DNA of 31,101 nt from assembly GCA_007131745.1 (NCBI GenBank), contig SLPX01000264.1:1-31101 (forward strand), in the 5' to 3' direction. How positions within the stretch are numbered: position 1 is the stretch's first letter; every line of letters starts with the position of its first letter. The translations under genes were made by a program, and so were the position numbers. The DNA comes from Myxococcales bacterium (lineage in GTDB: Bacteria > Myxococcota > Polyangia > HGW-17 > SLPX01). Positions 22,115 through 31,021 of the stretch are shown here, in pieces. The notes beneath the pieces were generated by a model, which was given only the letters and a program-made list of their open reading frames with translations, was not told where the DNA came from and did not search any database.

Positions 22115-23248
22115 ATGAATACCATGTGTTCAAATATAGGTTTTTCCGTTGCAGTGAAAGGCTTGGCCCGAACCTGGATTTCGGCGTGCACCTCGCGGGA
22201 GCGTCTTTCATGGTGGGCGATATGGGTGTTTGCCGGAATTGTTTTTTCTTCAGGAACTGCCGGGGCAAGGGGGATTGCTGAGTACAGTTATGATGTTCAG
22301 CATACCAGGGCAGCCATGCTATATCAGAATCCGCCTCCCTCTTTGCCATGGGAATTTCAACCTCCGCGGGTTTTAGAAGATCGTCCCGGGTATTGGGAAG
22401 GAGTAAGAGACGAGCTTCTGCTGGAGAGGATCCGCAGTTCCGAGATTCGAAAGATCACCGTCAACAGGGGAGGTTCGAGCGTTTCATTGAGGCTGCATCT
22501 TGCCGATGGTTCCAGCGCTGCGTTCAAGCCGGACCAAGTGCATTATCACAGCATGCCCCGAAAAGAGATAGCTGCCTACAGGGTCAATAGGTTGCTGGGT
22601 TTGAGCAGGGTTCCCCCGGCTACGCACAGGATCATACCGCGTGCTGTTTTGTTCAGAAAAATCAACGCGGGAGTGTGGCGTAAGCGCAGGCTCAGCGAGG
22701 AAATAGTTTTCAGGAGCGACAACACGGTGGCAGGGGAGGTTTCCTGGTGGATTCCGGTTTTGAGCTTTTTGCCCATGGAAGATTGGGAACAGCGAAAAAA
22801 ATGGTATTCATGGCTCAGAGCCGATGTGCCCATGGACGAGGAGAACTATGAAATAGCAGCGCAGATGAGCGTTATGATGGTTTTCGATTTTCTTATCGAC
22901 AACATGGATCGTTTCAGTGGAAGAAACGTCCGCGCTAATGCAACCCGGGATTACCTTTATTTTATGGATAATACTCTCAGCTTTTTTCCAAGAAACCCCA
23001 GGGGAAGCAGGGTGACTCGCTCCGGCCTCTATCGCACGCAGCGGTTTTCCCGGAGATTGTACGAAAAACTGAGGGGACTCACCGAGGAAAAGCTTCGGAT
23101 GGAGTTGGCGAAAGAAAAAGATCCTCCTTGGCCGCTATTGGAGGAAAGCGAGTTGCAGATGTTGATGCGGCGCAGGGTGTACGCGCTGAGATATATTCAT
23201 CGAACAATCGCACAATATGGATGGGAAAACACGATGGTTTTTCCATGA
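22115..23248 (+). CDS. Fam20/four-jointed-like secreted protein kinase candidate
   Basis: 377 residues. A hydrophobic segment at 33-52 after a basic leader suggests export or a membrane anchor. The rest matches the atypical secretory kinase fold of Fam20C and four-jointed: AAFKP with K138 for ATP, KEIAAYRVNRLLGLSRVPP with E151, DFLIDNMDR (258-266) with the catalytic aspartate D265, and YFMDN with metal-binding D285. In animal Fam20C the equivalent blocks are close in wording (DFLIGNMDRH and LDNG). The predicted role is ATP-dependent phosphorylation of a protein or sugar outside the cytoplasm, although ATP supply in the periplasm is an open point. No strong ribosome binding site precedes ATG 22115 (ATG 22124 is an alternative). 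Its stop overlaps the next gene as ATGA, which points to joint function. Confidence 0.72.
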   Translation: MNTMCSNIGFSVAVKGLARTWISACTSRERLSWWAIWVFAGIVFSSGTAGARGIAEYSYDVQHTRAAMLYQNPPPSLPWEFQPPRVLEDRPGYWEGVRDELLLERIRSSEIRKITVNRGGSSVSLRLHLADGSSAAFKPDQVHYHSMPRKEIAAYRVNRLLGLSRVPPATHRIIPRAVLFRKINAGVWRKRRLSEEIVFRSDNTVAGEVSWWIPVLSFLPMEDWEQRKKWYSWLRADVPMDEENYEIAAQMSVMMVFDFLIDNMDRFSGRNVRANATRDYLYFMDNTLSFFPRNPRGSRVTRSGLYRTQRFSRRLYEKLRGLTEEKLRMELAKEKDPPWPLLEESELQMLMRRRVYALRYIHRTIAQYGWENTMVFP

Positions 23249-24582
23249 AGGGGTTTGCGGGTGAATGGATGAAACGAACAGTGCCGTCAGAGAGACGGGC
23301 GAATTGCCCCAATTGCTCCATGATTGTTGATTCGGTGACGACCCCCGCTCCGGCGATAATGGGCAGCAGGGTGCTTTCCTTTTGTTCCCTTTCCTGCCGG
23401 GATGATTTTTTCAAGTCCGGTTCGAGAGCCGAAGCGACCCCTCCAAAGATTTCGGGCGAAGAAGTAGACTGTGGTGTCGCCGGAAAGGGGAGTTCAATAT
23501 CATCTGAAGATTTGGTCCCTGGTGAAATAACCCGTTCACAAAACGAAGTGCCGGCGGGGAGATGTTTTCTGTCTCGTCCGGGAATGAATGGAACGGTTTT
23601 TGCTGTCGGCCTTTTGTTGAGTCTCCTGGGTTTCTTTGGGCTTGCGATGACGGTCCGTTATCTGGTACCAGATACATGGTCGAACAAGCAGGCGTCGGCT
23701 AAAACCCCGGAAACAAACCGCCCGAGAGATGATGGTTCTTCCGGATTGCCGGCGTATGCGGAAACGGCTGAAGAAGAACCCGATGCAGGAGAAACAGCGA
23801 CGCGGATTTTGGAAGAATCCCTGGATTCGGAGAATTTGCTTTTGCGGATAATCGCGGCCGAAACTCTCCTGCATTATGGGGAATCAGAACGGGCGCGCAG
23901 AGAAATACTTCAGGCTGCAAACGACCCGTTGTGGACAAGAAGGCATGAAGCGGCCGCTGCTCTTGTTCGCTTGGGCGATCCTAAAGGCGTGGAGATATTG
24001 GAAAGAGACATCAAGAGTTACCGCAGAAACGTCAGAAGATCTGCTGTTTTCGCCCTTGCCGCACTGGGCTGGGAACCACGGGAGATCAGGCGTTTTCTCT
24101 TCAGGATGGATTCCGCTCTTCCAGCGGCCGAAATGTTTGCTTTGGGCCGGGTTCGGCGAAAACTTGTCGATGGGTCCGACGACCGTTTGAAATCCGAGGT
24201 CCAGAGAGTCTTGGAAAAAATTTTGAATTCAAGGCAAAGCGCATCCTGGGAAAAACAGAGAGCTGCTGCTGCCCTGGGCATGATGGGAAATCCTGAGGGA
24301 AAGAGTTTCTTGAAAAACAATTCAATGGGTGAGAGTCTACCCCTTGGCGTTGCGATCGCCATGGCCGGCACCGTCCATGATATGGCCGAGGAGGCGTTGG
24401 TCCAGGCGTTGAAACATTCAGCTTTGCGGCTCGAGGCCGCTAGGGAAATGGTGAGAATGGGCAAGCGGGCGGACACCGCTGAACTTGAATCAGAAATGAC
24501 TTCATCCTGTGAATCAAGCAGGGTGACGGCCGCGGCGGCTTTTGTGATTTTGACTAAGAACCGGGAAACCGAGGCGCACTGA
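23245..24582 (+). CDS. Membrane protein with zinc-finger N-terminus and HEAT repeats
   Basis: 445 residues. A treble-clef-like zinc site C21-x2-C24 ... C47-x3-C51 (RANCPNCSMIVD and FCSLSCRDDF) resembles TRASH/YHS-type metal domains. A single membrane segment lies at about 116-139. From about residue 185 the protein is helical with HEAT/PBS-like repeats (ENLLLRIIAAETLLHYG, RRHEAAAALVRLGDPKG, EKQRAAAALGMMGNPEG, LRLEAAREMVRMGK), a protein-protein scaffold. The N-terminus is probably cytoplasmic. ATG at 23245 overlaps the kinase stop (ATGA); ATG 23269 is an alternative. The long upstream extension of the frame lies within the kinase gene and is not used. The MFS gene follows after one base, so the four genes from 22115 look like one unit. 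Confidence 0.78.
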   Translation: MKGFAGEWMKRTVPSERRANCPNCSMIVDSVTTPAPAIMGSRVLSFCSLSCRDDFFKSGSRAEATPPKISGEEVDCGVAGKGSSISSEDLVPGEITRSQNEVPAGRCFLSRPGMNGTVFAVGLLLSLLGFFGLAMTVRYLVPDTWSNKQASAKTPETNRPRDDGSSGLPAYAETAEEEPDAGETATRILEESLDSENLLLRIIAAETLLHYGESERARREILQAANDPLWTRRHEAAAALVRLGDPKGVEILERDIKSYRRNVRRSAVFALAALGWEPREIRRFLFRMDSALPAAEMFALGRVRRKLVDGSDDRLKSEVQRVLEKILNSRQSASWEKQRAAAALGMMGNPEGKSFLKNNSMGESLPLGVAIAMAGTVHDMAEEALVQALKHSALRLEAAREMVRMGKRADTAELESEMTSSCESSRVTAAAAFVILTKNRETEAH

Positions 24583-24583
24583 A

Positions 24584-26002
24584 ATGGGTAGAAACATCAG
24601 ATTATATTATTTCTTCCGTGCCCTTTCGTGCGCTCATATGTTTAAACCCTTTACGTATTTTTTCTGCATGTCTCGGGGGCTGAGCGTTTTTGAGTTCATG
24701 CTCCTTTATACTATCTTCAGTTCAGCAGTGATTCTTCTTGAAGTTCCCACCGGGGCATGGGCCGACAGGTTGGGTCGCAGAAAGTCCATGGCTTTCGGTG
24801 CCCTTTTGATGGGATTTTCCAGTCTTGGTTATCTCATGGCCCATGGTTTCGCCGTTTTTGCGGTATGTGAGTTTTTCTTCGCTGTGGGGTTGACGCTGAC
24901 TTCGGGAGCGGATTCGGCTTTTCTTTACGATACTCTGAAACAAGGTGGTCGTGAAGAAGAGTATCGCAGGCTGGAAGGAGTGGGCACTTCGGCCAAACAC
25001 ATCGGACTCATGCTTGCCGCGATCATAGGCGGTGTTTTGGCCACCATTCATCTGGCCTTGCCATATGTCGCCACCGCAGTGGTTTCTTTTGCTGCGGTTT
25101 TCGCTGCGTTCGCGATGTCGGAAGCCCGTGTTTGGTCCGGACGGGCGGGATCGGATGGAGTCCTTGACGCGGAAACCCGGCCGACGGGTAAGAATGCGAC
25201 GCGCCCGACTCGTGTTTTCGCGAGTTTTTTCCGTCGGTTCAAGGCTTTGAGGATGTTTATGGGGGAAGCATTCTCCATCATTCATCGTAAACCCGCTCTC
25301 TTGTGGGCGATTCTGTATTCGTCCATGATTTTCGTGATAATAAGAATGAGTGACGCCCTTTATCAGCCATTGCTGAAAGATTATGGTTTCGATTTTTTGG
25401 CAATGGGAGCGGTGTTCGGAATACTGAATCTTGTGGCTGCCGTGTCCGCGCGAAATGTCAACGGACTTACTCGGAAACTGACCGAAAAAGGAGTGCTCTG
25501 GGCGTTGCCCGTGGTTTTGATAGTAAGCTACATGCTTTTGGATGCGCTCGGCCCGTTTATTTGCGTGGTGTTGATGATGGCGCAATACAGTGTGACCGGA
25601 GTCTATTCTCCGTTTACCAAGAGCATCATCAATCACGAAATAGGAACTTCGCATGTGCGCGCAACGGTCTTGTCCGCGGAAAGTTCCGTGAAACGACTTG
25701 TTGTAGCGGGGGTTAGCCCGGTTCTCGGCTGGTTGATTTCTTCATATTCCCTGCGGGCCGGCCTTTATGCTTGTGCCGGTGTGGGTTTACTGGGCACTGT
25801 TGCCGTGCTTATGGTAAACAGGCGGAGGTTCACGCTGGGTGGATCTGTAGGCGGTCCGGGAAAAAGAGGAGCCAAGACCGGTTCAGGTGGTCCGGGAGAT
25901 GAAGAATCCGGGAACGTTCCAAAGCCGGAAACAGCGATTGGCGCTGAAGTAATCGGGCCCGATGTAGTAACGGCGGATTTCGTGTCCGAGATCAAAGTTT
26001 GA
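24584..26002 (+). CDS. MFS transporter
   Basis: 472 residues with about twelve hydrophobic segments. The loop 2-3 signature GAWADRLGRRKSM (57-69) is the major-facilitator motif A. The first half also shows PTGAWADR and the repeated small-residue helices of the family; the middle loop (about 180-235) is long and basic. The C-terminal tail of about 65 residues after the last helix is Gly-rich then acidic and unlikely to be in the membrane. The substrate cannot be inferred; members with similar PTGAWADRxGRR motifs include drug and unknown-solute exporters. It starts one base after the stop of the HEAT gene, so it is probably translationally linked. Confidence 0.9.
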   Translation: MGRNIRLYYFFRALSCAHMFKPFTYFFCMSRGLSVFEFMLLYTIFSSAVILLEVPTGAWADRLGRRKSMAFGALLMGFSSLGYLMAHGFAVFAVCEFFFAVGLTLTSGADSAFLYDTLKQGGREEEYRRLEGVGTSAKHIGLMLAAIIGGVLATIHLALPYVATAVVSFAAVFAAFAMSEARVWSGRAGSDGVLDAETRPTGKNATRPTRVFASFFRRFKALRMFMGEAFSIIHRKPALLWAILYSSMIFVIIRMSDALYQPLLKDYGFDFLAMGAVFGILNLVAAVSARNVNGLTRKLTEKGVLWALPVVLIVSYMLLDALGPFICVVLMMAQYSVTGVYSPFTKSIINHEIGTSHVRATVLSAESSVKRLVVAGVSPVLGWLISSYSLRAGLYACAGVGLLGTVAVLMVNRRRFTLGGSVGGPGKRGAKTGSGGPGDEESGNVPKPETAIGAEVIGPDVVTADFVSEIKV

Positions 26003-26089
26003 TTGGTAGATGATTGGAAAAACGAACGTGCAGCTTGCTGTATGCAAGGTGGACGGGAACGAGTAAGCATAAGAGAAGAGAAAGAGATT

Positions 26090-26956
26090 ATGATCAGAGA
26101 ATGGAGGAGTCTTAAAAGAAACTTGGTTTTATTCGCTGGGTTGGTGTTGGTTTTCGTTTTTGGAAACACGGCGAGCGCGTCCGAAGTAGTGATGTGCCGC
26201 TGGGGTGACAGGGCCGAAATGGAACCGGTGCCCGGTTGTGGAGTGCCGCGCACTGTTGAGGTGAATATACCGAAAACCACGTTCAGGCTGTATTTTGCGC
26301 GAGGGGATAATCCCGGACTGTCGGGATACTACTTTCTCGGCAGGAGTCCGCAAGCATCACCCAGGGAGATATTGAACAGGGTCAACGTTTCAGCCATGTC
26401 TTTGATGCTTTGCCCCTCCGACTTCAAGGAAGAGCGGGTTTTGGCTTTTCAAGACGTGGCTCGCGGTGAGATTCTCAAAGGAAGACCTACTTGCCGGCTC
26501 GGCCCTCCTCCCGATCCCGGCAAGGAAGACGAGAAAAAGATTGATGATGACGGTGCTGATGATGCTGAAGACGATGATATGGATGAAGAATCTCCCAAGA
26601 CCGTTACCGGAGTCGTGCAACCGCCTGAAGGCGAAAAAGGAACGGCTTCATGGAAGAAAATTGATCGTTACGCGCGTCTTCTCGGAGTGGTGGCGGTGGG
26701 GATGAGTCTCATTTGCTTCGTGGGTCTTGTGATTCTGGCCTTGTTGTTTGCCAAGAGGCTGAGAAGAATTGAAAGCAATTTTGTTTCAGCGTCTTCTTTT
26801 GTAAGCCACGGTTCGGCCTCCGATAAGAAAGCAGACGCTTTGGAAGCGCAAGAAGCGGAAGAATCGGAATCGGTTGAAGATGAGATCATAGCGCTGGAAA
26901 AACCCGTCTCAAAAGTTGAGGATCCCGATGCCGGGAAGAATGCCAAGACGGAATAA
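26090..26956 (+). CDS. Unknown protein with signal peptide and C-terminal membrane anchor
   Basis: 288 residues. Signal peptide 1-30 (ending TASA), an exported domain (about 31-195) with four cysteines (C36, C50, C108, C135) that could form two disulfides, a strongly acidic linker (about 145-170), a membrane helix (about 198-222) followed by KRLRR, and a short acidic cytoplasmic tail. The topology is therefore N-out, C-in, like a receptor or anchor. A TTG at 26003 would give a longer leader, but ATG at 26090 directly starts the signal and has GAG five bases before it. No family was recognised. It is 87 bp after the MFS gene and on the same strand, so it may belong to the same unit. Confidence 0.68.
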   Translation: MIREWRSLKRNLVLFAGLVLVFVFGNTASASEVVMCRWGDRAEMEPVPGCGVPRTVEVNIPKTTFRLYFARGDNPGLSGYYFLGRSPQASPREILNRVNVSAMSLMLCPSDFKEERVLAFQDVARGEILKGRPTCRLGPPPDPGKEDEKKIDDDGADDAEDDDMDEESPKTVTGVVQPPEGEKGTASWKKIDRYARLLGVVAVGMSLICFVGLVILALLFAKRLRRIESNFVSASSFVSHGSASDKKADALEAQEAEESESVEDEIIALEKPVSKVEDPDAGKNAKTE

Positions 26957-27035
26957 ACCTTCCACTTAACGGAGTGGCTTCTTTGTTTTTTTTGATTATT
27001 CCGAAAGTCGTCCGAAGCAGGAGTGATTTCGGGAA

Positions 27036-28439
27036 ATGAAATCCAGCCAAGAAAAAGGAAGGGGAAATAGCACTCATGGGAAGAAGTGTTTTCTTGTGTC
27101 TCTCGGATGCCCCAAGAACCGCGTGGATTCCGAATGGGTCAGGGAAGAGCTGAGTAGAGCCGGATACGGTTTTGTAGAAGCTCCTGAAGACGCGGACGTG
27201 CTCCTTGTCAACACTTGCAGCTTTATCCAGGATGCTGTTGTTGAATCCGTGGATGCTGTTTTGGAGGCGGTGGAAATGCGCCGCGAATCCGGTCGGGCGG
27301 ATAAGGTCGTGGTTCTTGGTTGTCTGCCGCAGAGATTCGGGCGGGATCTTGCCGGCGCTCTTCCGGAAGTAGATCTTTTCGTGGGTTGCTCGGAATTGAA
27401 CAGAATCGTGGATCTTCTCTCGAACGACGAATCCGAATCTTTATTTGTTTCGGATAAAGCATCTTTTCTGCCTTCCGGTCCGTTTTTGCGCACTCCTTCG
27501 CTGGGGTTGCACACTGCTTACGTAAAAGTCTCGGAAGGTTGCAGCCGCAAATGCTCTTTCTGCGTTGTCCCGTCAATCCGCGGCCCCGGAAGAAGCCGGC
27601 CCATGAAAGATATCGTAGAGGAGGTCGAGGACTTTGCAAACCGGGGTGTAAAGGAAATAAACCTCGTGGCTCAGGATCTGACAGCGTACGGCGTGGATTT
27701 GGACGGCAAGGTAGATCTTTCCCGACTGCTCATGACCATTGGAGGAATAGACGGTTTGCGCTGGATTCGCCCTCTTTACCTTTATCCTTCGGCCGTTACG
27801 CAGCGCCTCCTGGAAACCATGGCTTCAATACCGACTATTGCGCCTTACCTGGATATTCCCCTCCAGCACGTTTCTGAACCGGTGTTAGAGGCAATGAGCC
27901 GGGGTTACGGCGAGAGGACCGTGAACCGGCTCATGGAGAGAATCAGGAAATATTGGCCCCAGGCGTTTGTTCGCACAACTCTTCTGGTCGGACACCCGGG
28001 GGAAACCGATGAAGCCTACACGGAGGTTGAAACGTTTTTGAAACGCTGGAAACTGGAGCATGTCGGGGTTTTTGCATATTCCCCGGAGGACGGAACTGTT
28101 GCAGCGGAAATGGATCGTCCACCCTTGAATACGGCCAAGCGGAGGCGGGATCGGTGCATGAAGATCCAAAGAGGCATTTCCAGGGAGAATCTGCGAACGC
28201 TTCGTGGAAAAATTTTCAACGTTTTGATCGACGGCCCGAGTGAAGAGAGCGAACACATATACACGGGCCGTCATGCCGGCCAGGCGCCCGAGATAGACGG
28301 AGTGGTTTACGTGACGGAAGACAGGAGGGAATCCGACGGCGCGCCCCGACTGAAATCCGGCGACTGGGTGGATGTGGAAATCGGGGACACGGGAGACTAC
28401 GACCTTACAGGTTCGGTGATTGTATCTGAAAGAATCTGA
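27036..28439 (+). CDS. rimO: Ribosomal protein uS12 methylthiotransferase RimO
   Basis: A radical-SAM enzyme that adds a methylthio group to an aspartate of ribosomal protein S12. In 467 residues the order is: N-terminal UPF0004 domain with cluster cysteines C25 (SLGCPKNRVDSE), C61 (NTCSFI) and C96 (GCLPQR); a radical-SAM core with C169, C173 and C176 (CSRKCSFC); and a C-terminal TRAM domain (about 400-467). SLGCPKN-x-VDSE separates RimO from MiaB. The family pattern GCLAQRY reads GCLPQRF here. The start ATG 27036 has AGGAG about 12 bases upstream, rather far. It is separated by 79 bp from the previous gene and converges with the secretin gene. Confidence 0.95.
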   Translation: MKSSQEKGRGNSTHGKKCFLVSLGCPKNRVDSEWVREELSRAGYGFVEAPEDADVLLVNTCSFIQDAVVESVDAVLEAVEMRRESGRADKVVVLGCLPQRFGRDLAGALPEVDLFVGCSELNRIVDLLSNDESESLFVSDKASFLPSGPFLRTPSLGLHTAYVKVSEGCSRKCSFCVVPSIRGPGRSRPMKDIVEEVEDFANRGVKEINLVAQDLTAYGVDLDGKVDLSRLLMTIGGIDGLRWIRPLYLYPSAVTQRLLETMASIPTIAPYLDIPLQHVSEPVLEAMSRGYGERTVNRLMERIRKYWPQAFVRTTLLVGHPGETDEAYTEVETFLKRWKLEHVGVFAYSPEDGTVAAEMDRPPLNTAKRRRDRCMKIQRGISRENLRTLRGKIFNVLIDGPSEESEHIYTGRHAGQAPEIDGVVYVTEDRRESDGAPRLKSGDWVDVEIGDTGDYDLTGSVIVSERI

Positions 28440-28456
28440 TGCTTAAGAGAATAGAT

Positions 28457-28468
28457 CATCCCGGGATG
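28457..28468. repeat. 12-bp palindrome between rimO and the secretin gene
   Basis: CATCCCGGGATG is a perfect palindrome in the 52-bp gap between convergent genes. It has no loop and no following T run, so it is not a standard terminator; it may be chance or a binding site. Confidence 0.3.
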
Positions 28469-28491
28469 GATTATCGGTAAATGTGAGCTTG

Positions 28492-30864
28492 TTAAAAAAC
28501 CGGTCCGTCAATGTCTTTGACCTTGCTTTCCTCCATCGCTTGTCTGCGCCTTTCAAGGTCTTCTTCGGCCATGATGGCAACGCGGTTTATTTCGGCGAGC
28601 AGCCCCCGGGTGCGGTGGTAATCTATTTCCTCCTCCATGTCGTACTCATCGAAAAGAGTGTGACGCTCGATGAATTCCCGTCGTTCCTCCATTTTCCTTT
28701 TGAAAATCCGCCTGAAGTCAGTCTGGTCGTTAATGATATACGGTGTCAGGAAAACCAGCAGATTCGTTTTTTCATCGACCGTAATCGTATTGCGGAAAAG
28801 CATGCCGAGTATCGGAATGTCTCCGAGAAAGGGGGTTTTGGTCACGTTTTTTTTCTTTTTGTTACTGATCAAACCTCCCAGTACGGCTGTTTGCTGATCC
28901 TTGACCACGATTGAAGTTTTAATCGCTTTTTTTGCTGTTGTGGGACCCATCGAGGGGTCTATTGATTTTACCTCGTTCATTTCCTGTTCGATTTCAAGCC
29001 GCACGTGGTCGGCTTCGTTGATGTGAGGAACAATCTTGAGTTTAAGCGTGACGTCTTGTCTTTGTATCGACATCATCGGCAATGTGCCCAGCCCGGCAGT
29101 GCCCGGCATCCCCTCTGCACCTTGTTGTCCCGCTAACCCGCCGAGAGCGCCCAAGCCGGACAAGCCGGCCTGGAAGGGCACGTTTTCACCCACTTCTATG
29201 ACCGCTTCTTCGTTATCAGTGGTGAGGATATGAGGTTGAGACACGATGTTTACATCATCGTTTCGTTGGAGAGCGTTGAAAAAGGCGGCGAAGGAAGGGA
29301 AGCTTATTCCCGGAATGCCGAGCAGGGATTCTGCATCTTTCAGTTCCGGACCCCTTACTCCTGCAGCCAGCCCGGTAAGCGAGCCCGGGTCTATTGCGAT
29401 GGACTTGGATGCGTCCTGGCCGAAAATAAGCAAAGATTCACTTTCCCCGGATCCCACAGGCGCCCCTCCATGAAAAGCAAACCCCAATTCCCTGGACTTG
29501 GACATGCTTACTTCCACTATTGATGCTTCCACAAAAACCTGTCTTCTTGGAACATCCAGTTCTTCTATTATTTTCTCCAGGCTGAGGAAATCCTCCATGG
29601 CGGCTACTACCACGAGACTGTTAGTGGATGTATCGGCCGTGATGTTTACTTCTCCCCGGAAAGGCCCGGTTTTGCGAGGTTGTCGCTTTTGCTGTCGGGC
29701 CCGCCCTCTTTGCCTAGTGGCGCGGCCGCGGGGTCCGCCGGCCAGGCCGCTCAATGTATCCCGCAACTCTTCGGCATCCGCGTTTGCAAGTGGTATTACG
29801 TGAATACGGTCTTCGCCGATTTCCAATGGCATATCCAGCTTTTGTATCAGTGCCCTTGCTTTCAGGTAGGATTCTTCTTCCGCTCCGAGTACGAGAAGGT
29901 TCGTTCGATCGTCGGCAAGAAGAATCGATATTTCCACTCCGGTTGCTCCTTCAGGTTTTTGCGGCTGTTTTCGGGGTCGCCGCCTGCCTCGTCTCCTTCG
30001 TTGGACTCGTTTTCGCGCTGCGGGCTTTTGTGTGCCGACATCAAACACTTGGGATAAAAGACCGGCGATTTCAGAAGCCTCCGCGTTTCGAATCCTGATG
30101 ATCCATATACGATCGCCTTCCGCTTCAACATCCAGTCGCCTGACCACGCCCGCCAAGCGGGCGGCTACTCCACCTGTTTCCGTGATTATCAGGAGGTTGT
30201 TGGGTTCATAGGTTATAATGTTGCCGTGTTGTGACTTGAGTCCGTCCAGCACGGGCTTGATGTCTTTCGGCTCGACGTGTTTCAACCTGATCAGACGCGT
30301 TACCATGCGGTCGTCTTTTGGGCATGGTTTTCCCGGTGGACAAGTTGTGAACACTCCTTTTTTCCGGCTTTCAACAATCTTCAGATAGCCTCCCGACGGC
30401 TGTATGGTGAGCCCCATCACATTCAGCGCCGAGATGAAAGCCCTGTAGGCCTCCCTGGGAGTGACCGGGACCGGTGAATGTATGGTTACATTTTGAGTTC
30501 GAATATTCGATCCCACGATGAACCTTCGGCACGTCATCCCGCTGATCCAAGCGACGACGTCATGGATGTTGGAATCCGGTTTCAGGGGGATTCGGACTTT
30601 TTCCCCGGGAGGCACCAGCAAACATTCGTTGAATTCCCATTCCCCTTCCACCAATGCCTTTGTCGCCGGATCTCCCTTGGTAGCCTTTCTTCTCGCTTCC
30701 CCAGCTCTTTTCGCTCTCTTTCGCCTGGGCGGCTTGCGACGTTTTCTTGCAAAGGCGGGTTTCCGGTTTTTCGGCCCGCAAAAATATTCACCAAAAAACA
30801 TACATGTTAAAAACTGTAATAAACTGAATAAGATTAAAGCTTTTCTGTTCCGCCTAAAACCCAT
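28492..30864 (-). CDS. gspD: Type II secretion secretin GspD
   Basis: Forms the outer-membrane gate of the type II secretion system. In 790 residues: signal peptide (about 1-25), a very basic stretch (31-63), N0 (about 86-165), N1 (190-245), N2 (252-345), N3 (353-438), the secretin core (445-712, with VPHINEADHVRLEIEQE and TPFLGDIPILGMLFR) and a C-terminal tail (713-790) suitable for a pilotin. Two Arg/Lys/Gln-rich inserts lie within N2 (281-305) and N3 (377-402). Gly-rich loops at 565-595 fit the gate region. It has no other gsp gene next to it within the window; the upstream side is cut by the window end. The ribosome binding site is weak (GGGATAAT before ATG). Confidence 0.93.
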   Translation of the reverse strand: MGFRRNRKALILFSLLQFLTCMFFGEYFCGPKNRKPAFARKRRKPPRRKRAKRAGEARRKATKGDPATKALVEGEWEFNECLLVPPGEKVRIPLKPDSNIHDVVAWISGMTCRRFIVGSNIRTQNVTIHSPVPVTPREAYRAFISALNVMGLTIQPSGGYLKIVESRKKGVFTTCPPGKPCPKDDRMVTRLIRLKHVEPKDIKPVLDGLKSQHGNIITYEPNNLLIITETGGVAARLAGVVRRLDVEAEGDRIWIIRIRNAEASEIAGLLSQVFDVGTQKPAARKRVQRRRRGRRRPRKQPQKPEGATGVEISILLADDRTNLLVLGAEEESYLKARALIQKLDMPLEIGEDRIHVIPLANADAEELRDTLSGLAGGPRGRATRQRGRARQQKRQPRKTGPFRGEVNITADTSTNSLVVVAAMEDFLSLEKIIEELDVPRRQVFVEASIVEVSMSKSRELGFAFHGGAPVGSGESESLLIFGQDASKSIAIDPGSLTGLAAGVRGPELKDAESLLGIPGISFPSFAAFFNALQRNDDVNIVSQPHILTTDNEEAVIEVGENVPFQAGLSGLGALGGLAGQQGAEGMPGTAGLGTLPMMSIQRQDVTLKLKIVPHINEADHVRLEIEQEMNEVKSIDPSMGPTTAKKAIKTSIVVKDQQTAVLGGLISNKKKKNVTKTPFLGDIPILGMLFRNTITVDEKTNLLVFLTPYIINDQTDFRRIFKRKMEERREFIERHTLFDEYDMEEEIDYHRTRGLLAEINRVAIMAEEDLERRRQAMEESKVKDIDGPVF

Positions 30865-30984
30865 ATTATCCCATTTTAAGTGGATTTATAGTTTGATATT
30901 GGTTTTCTTATTTATGTCTCTTACACCACATTTAATAATGCCTACATTTTGAGCATATACATTGTAAATAAATATTTAAAGTTC

Positions 30985-31012
30985 ATTATGCATATCTAAT
31001 TTTGTATCGCAA
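30985..31012 (-). promoter_or_regulatory. Possible promoter for gspD
   Basis: On the minus strand TTGCGA (31012-31007) and CATAAT (30990-30985) are 16 bp apart, with 4 of 6 and 5 of 6 consensus matches. The leader would be about 115 bases. The region is AT-rich, so chance matches are likely. Confidence 0.3.
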
Positions 31013-31021
31013 TACTATTGC
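31009..31021. promoter_or_regulatory. Palindrome overlapping the gspD -35 candidate
   Basis: GCAATA-C-TATTGC is a perfect 6-bp inverted repeat with one central base. It overlaps the -35 candidate of gspD, where a bound regulator would block polymerase. This is an operator candidate only. Confidence 0.35.

Noticed and set aside
23128..23244. N-terminal extension of the zinc/HEAT protein
   Set aside because: It overlaps the well-supported kinase C-terminus; ATG 23245 forms an ATGA junction.
24722..25654. 310-codon minus-strand frame opposite the MFS gene
   Set aside because: It is Arg/His/Ser/Gln-rich with no recognisable domain, while the plus frame encodes a clear transporter.
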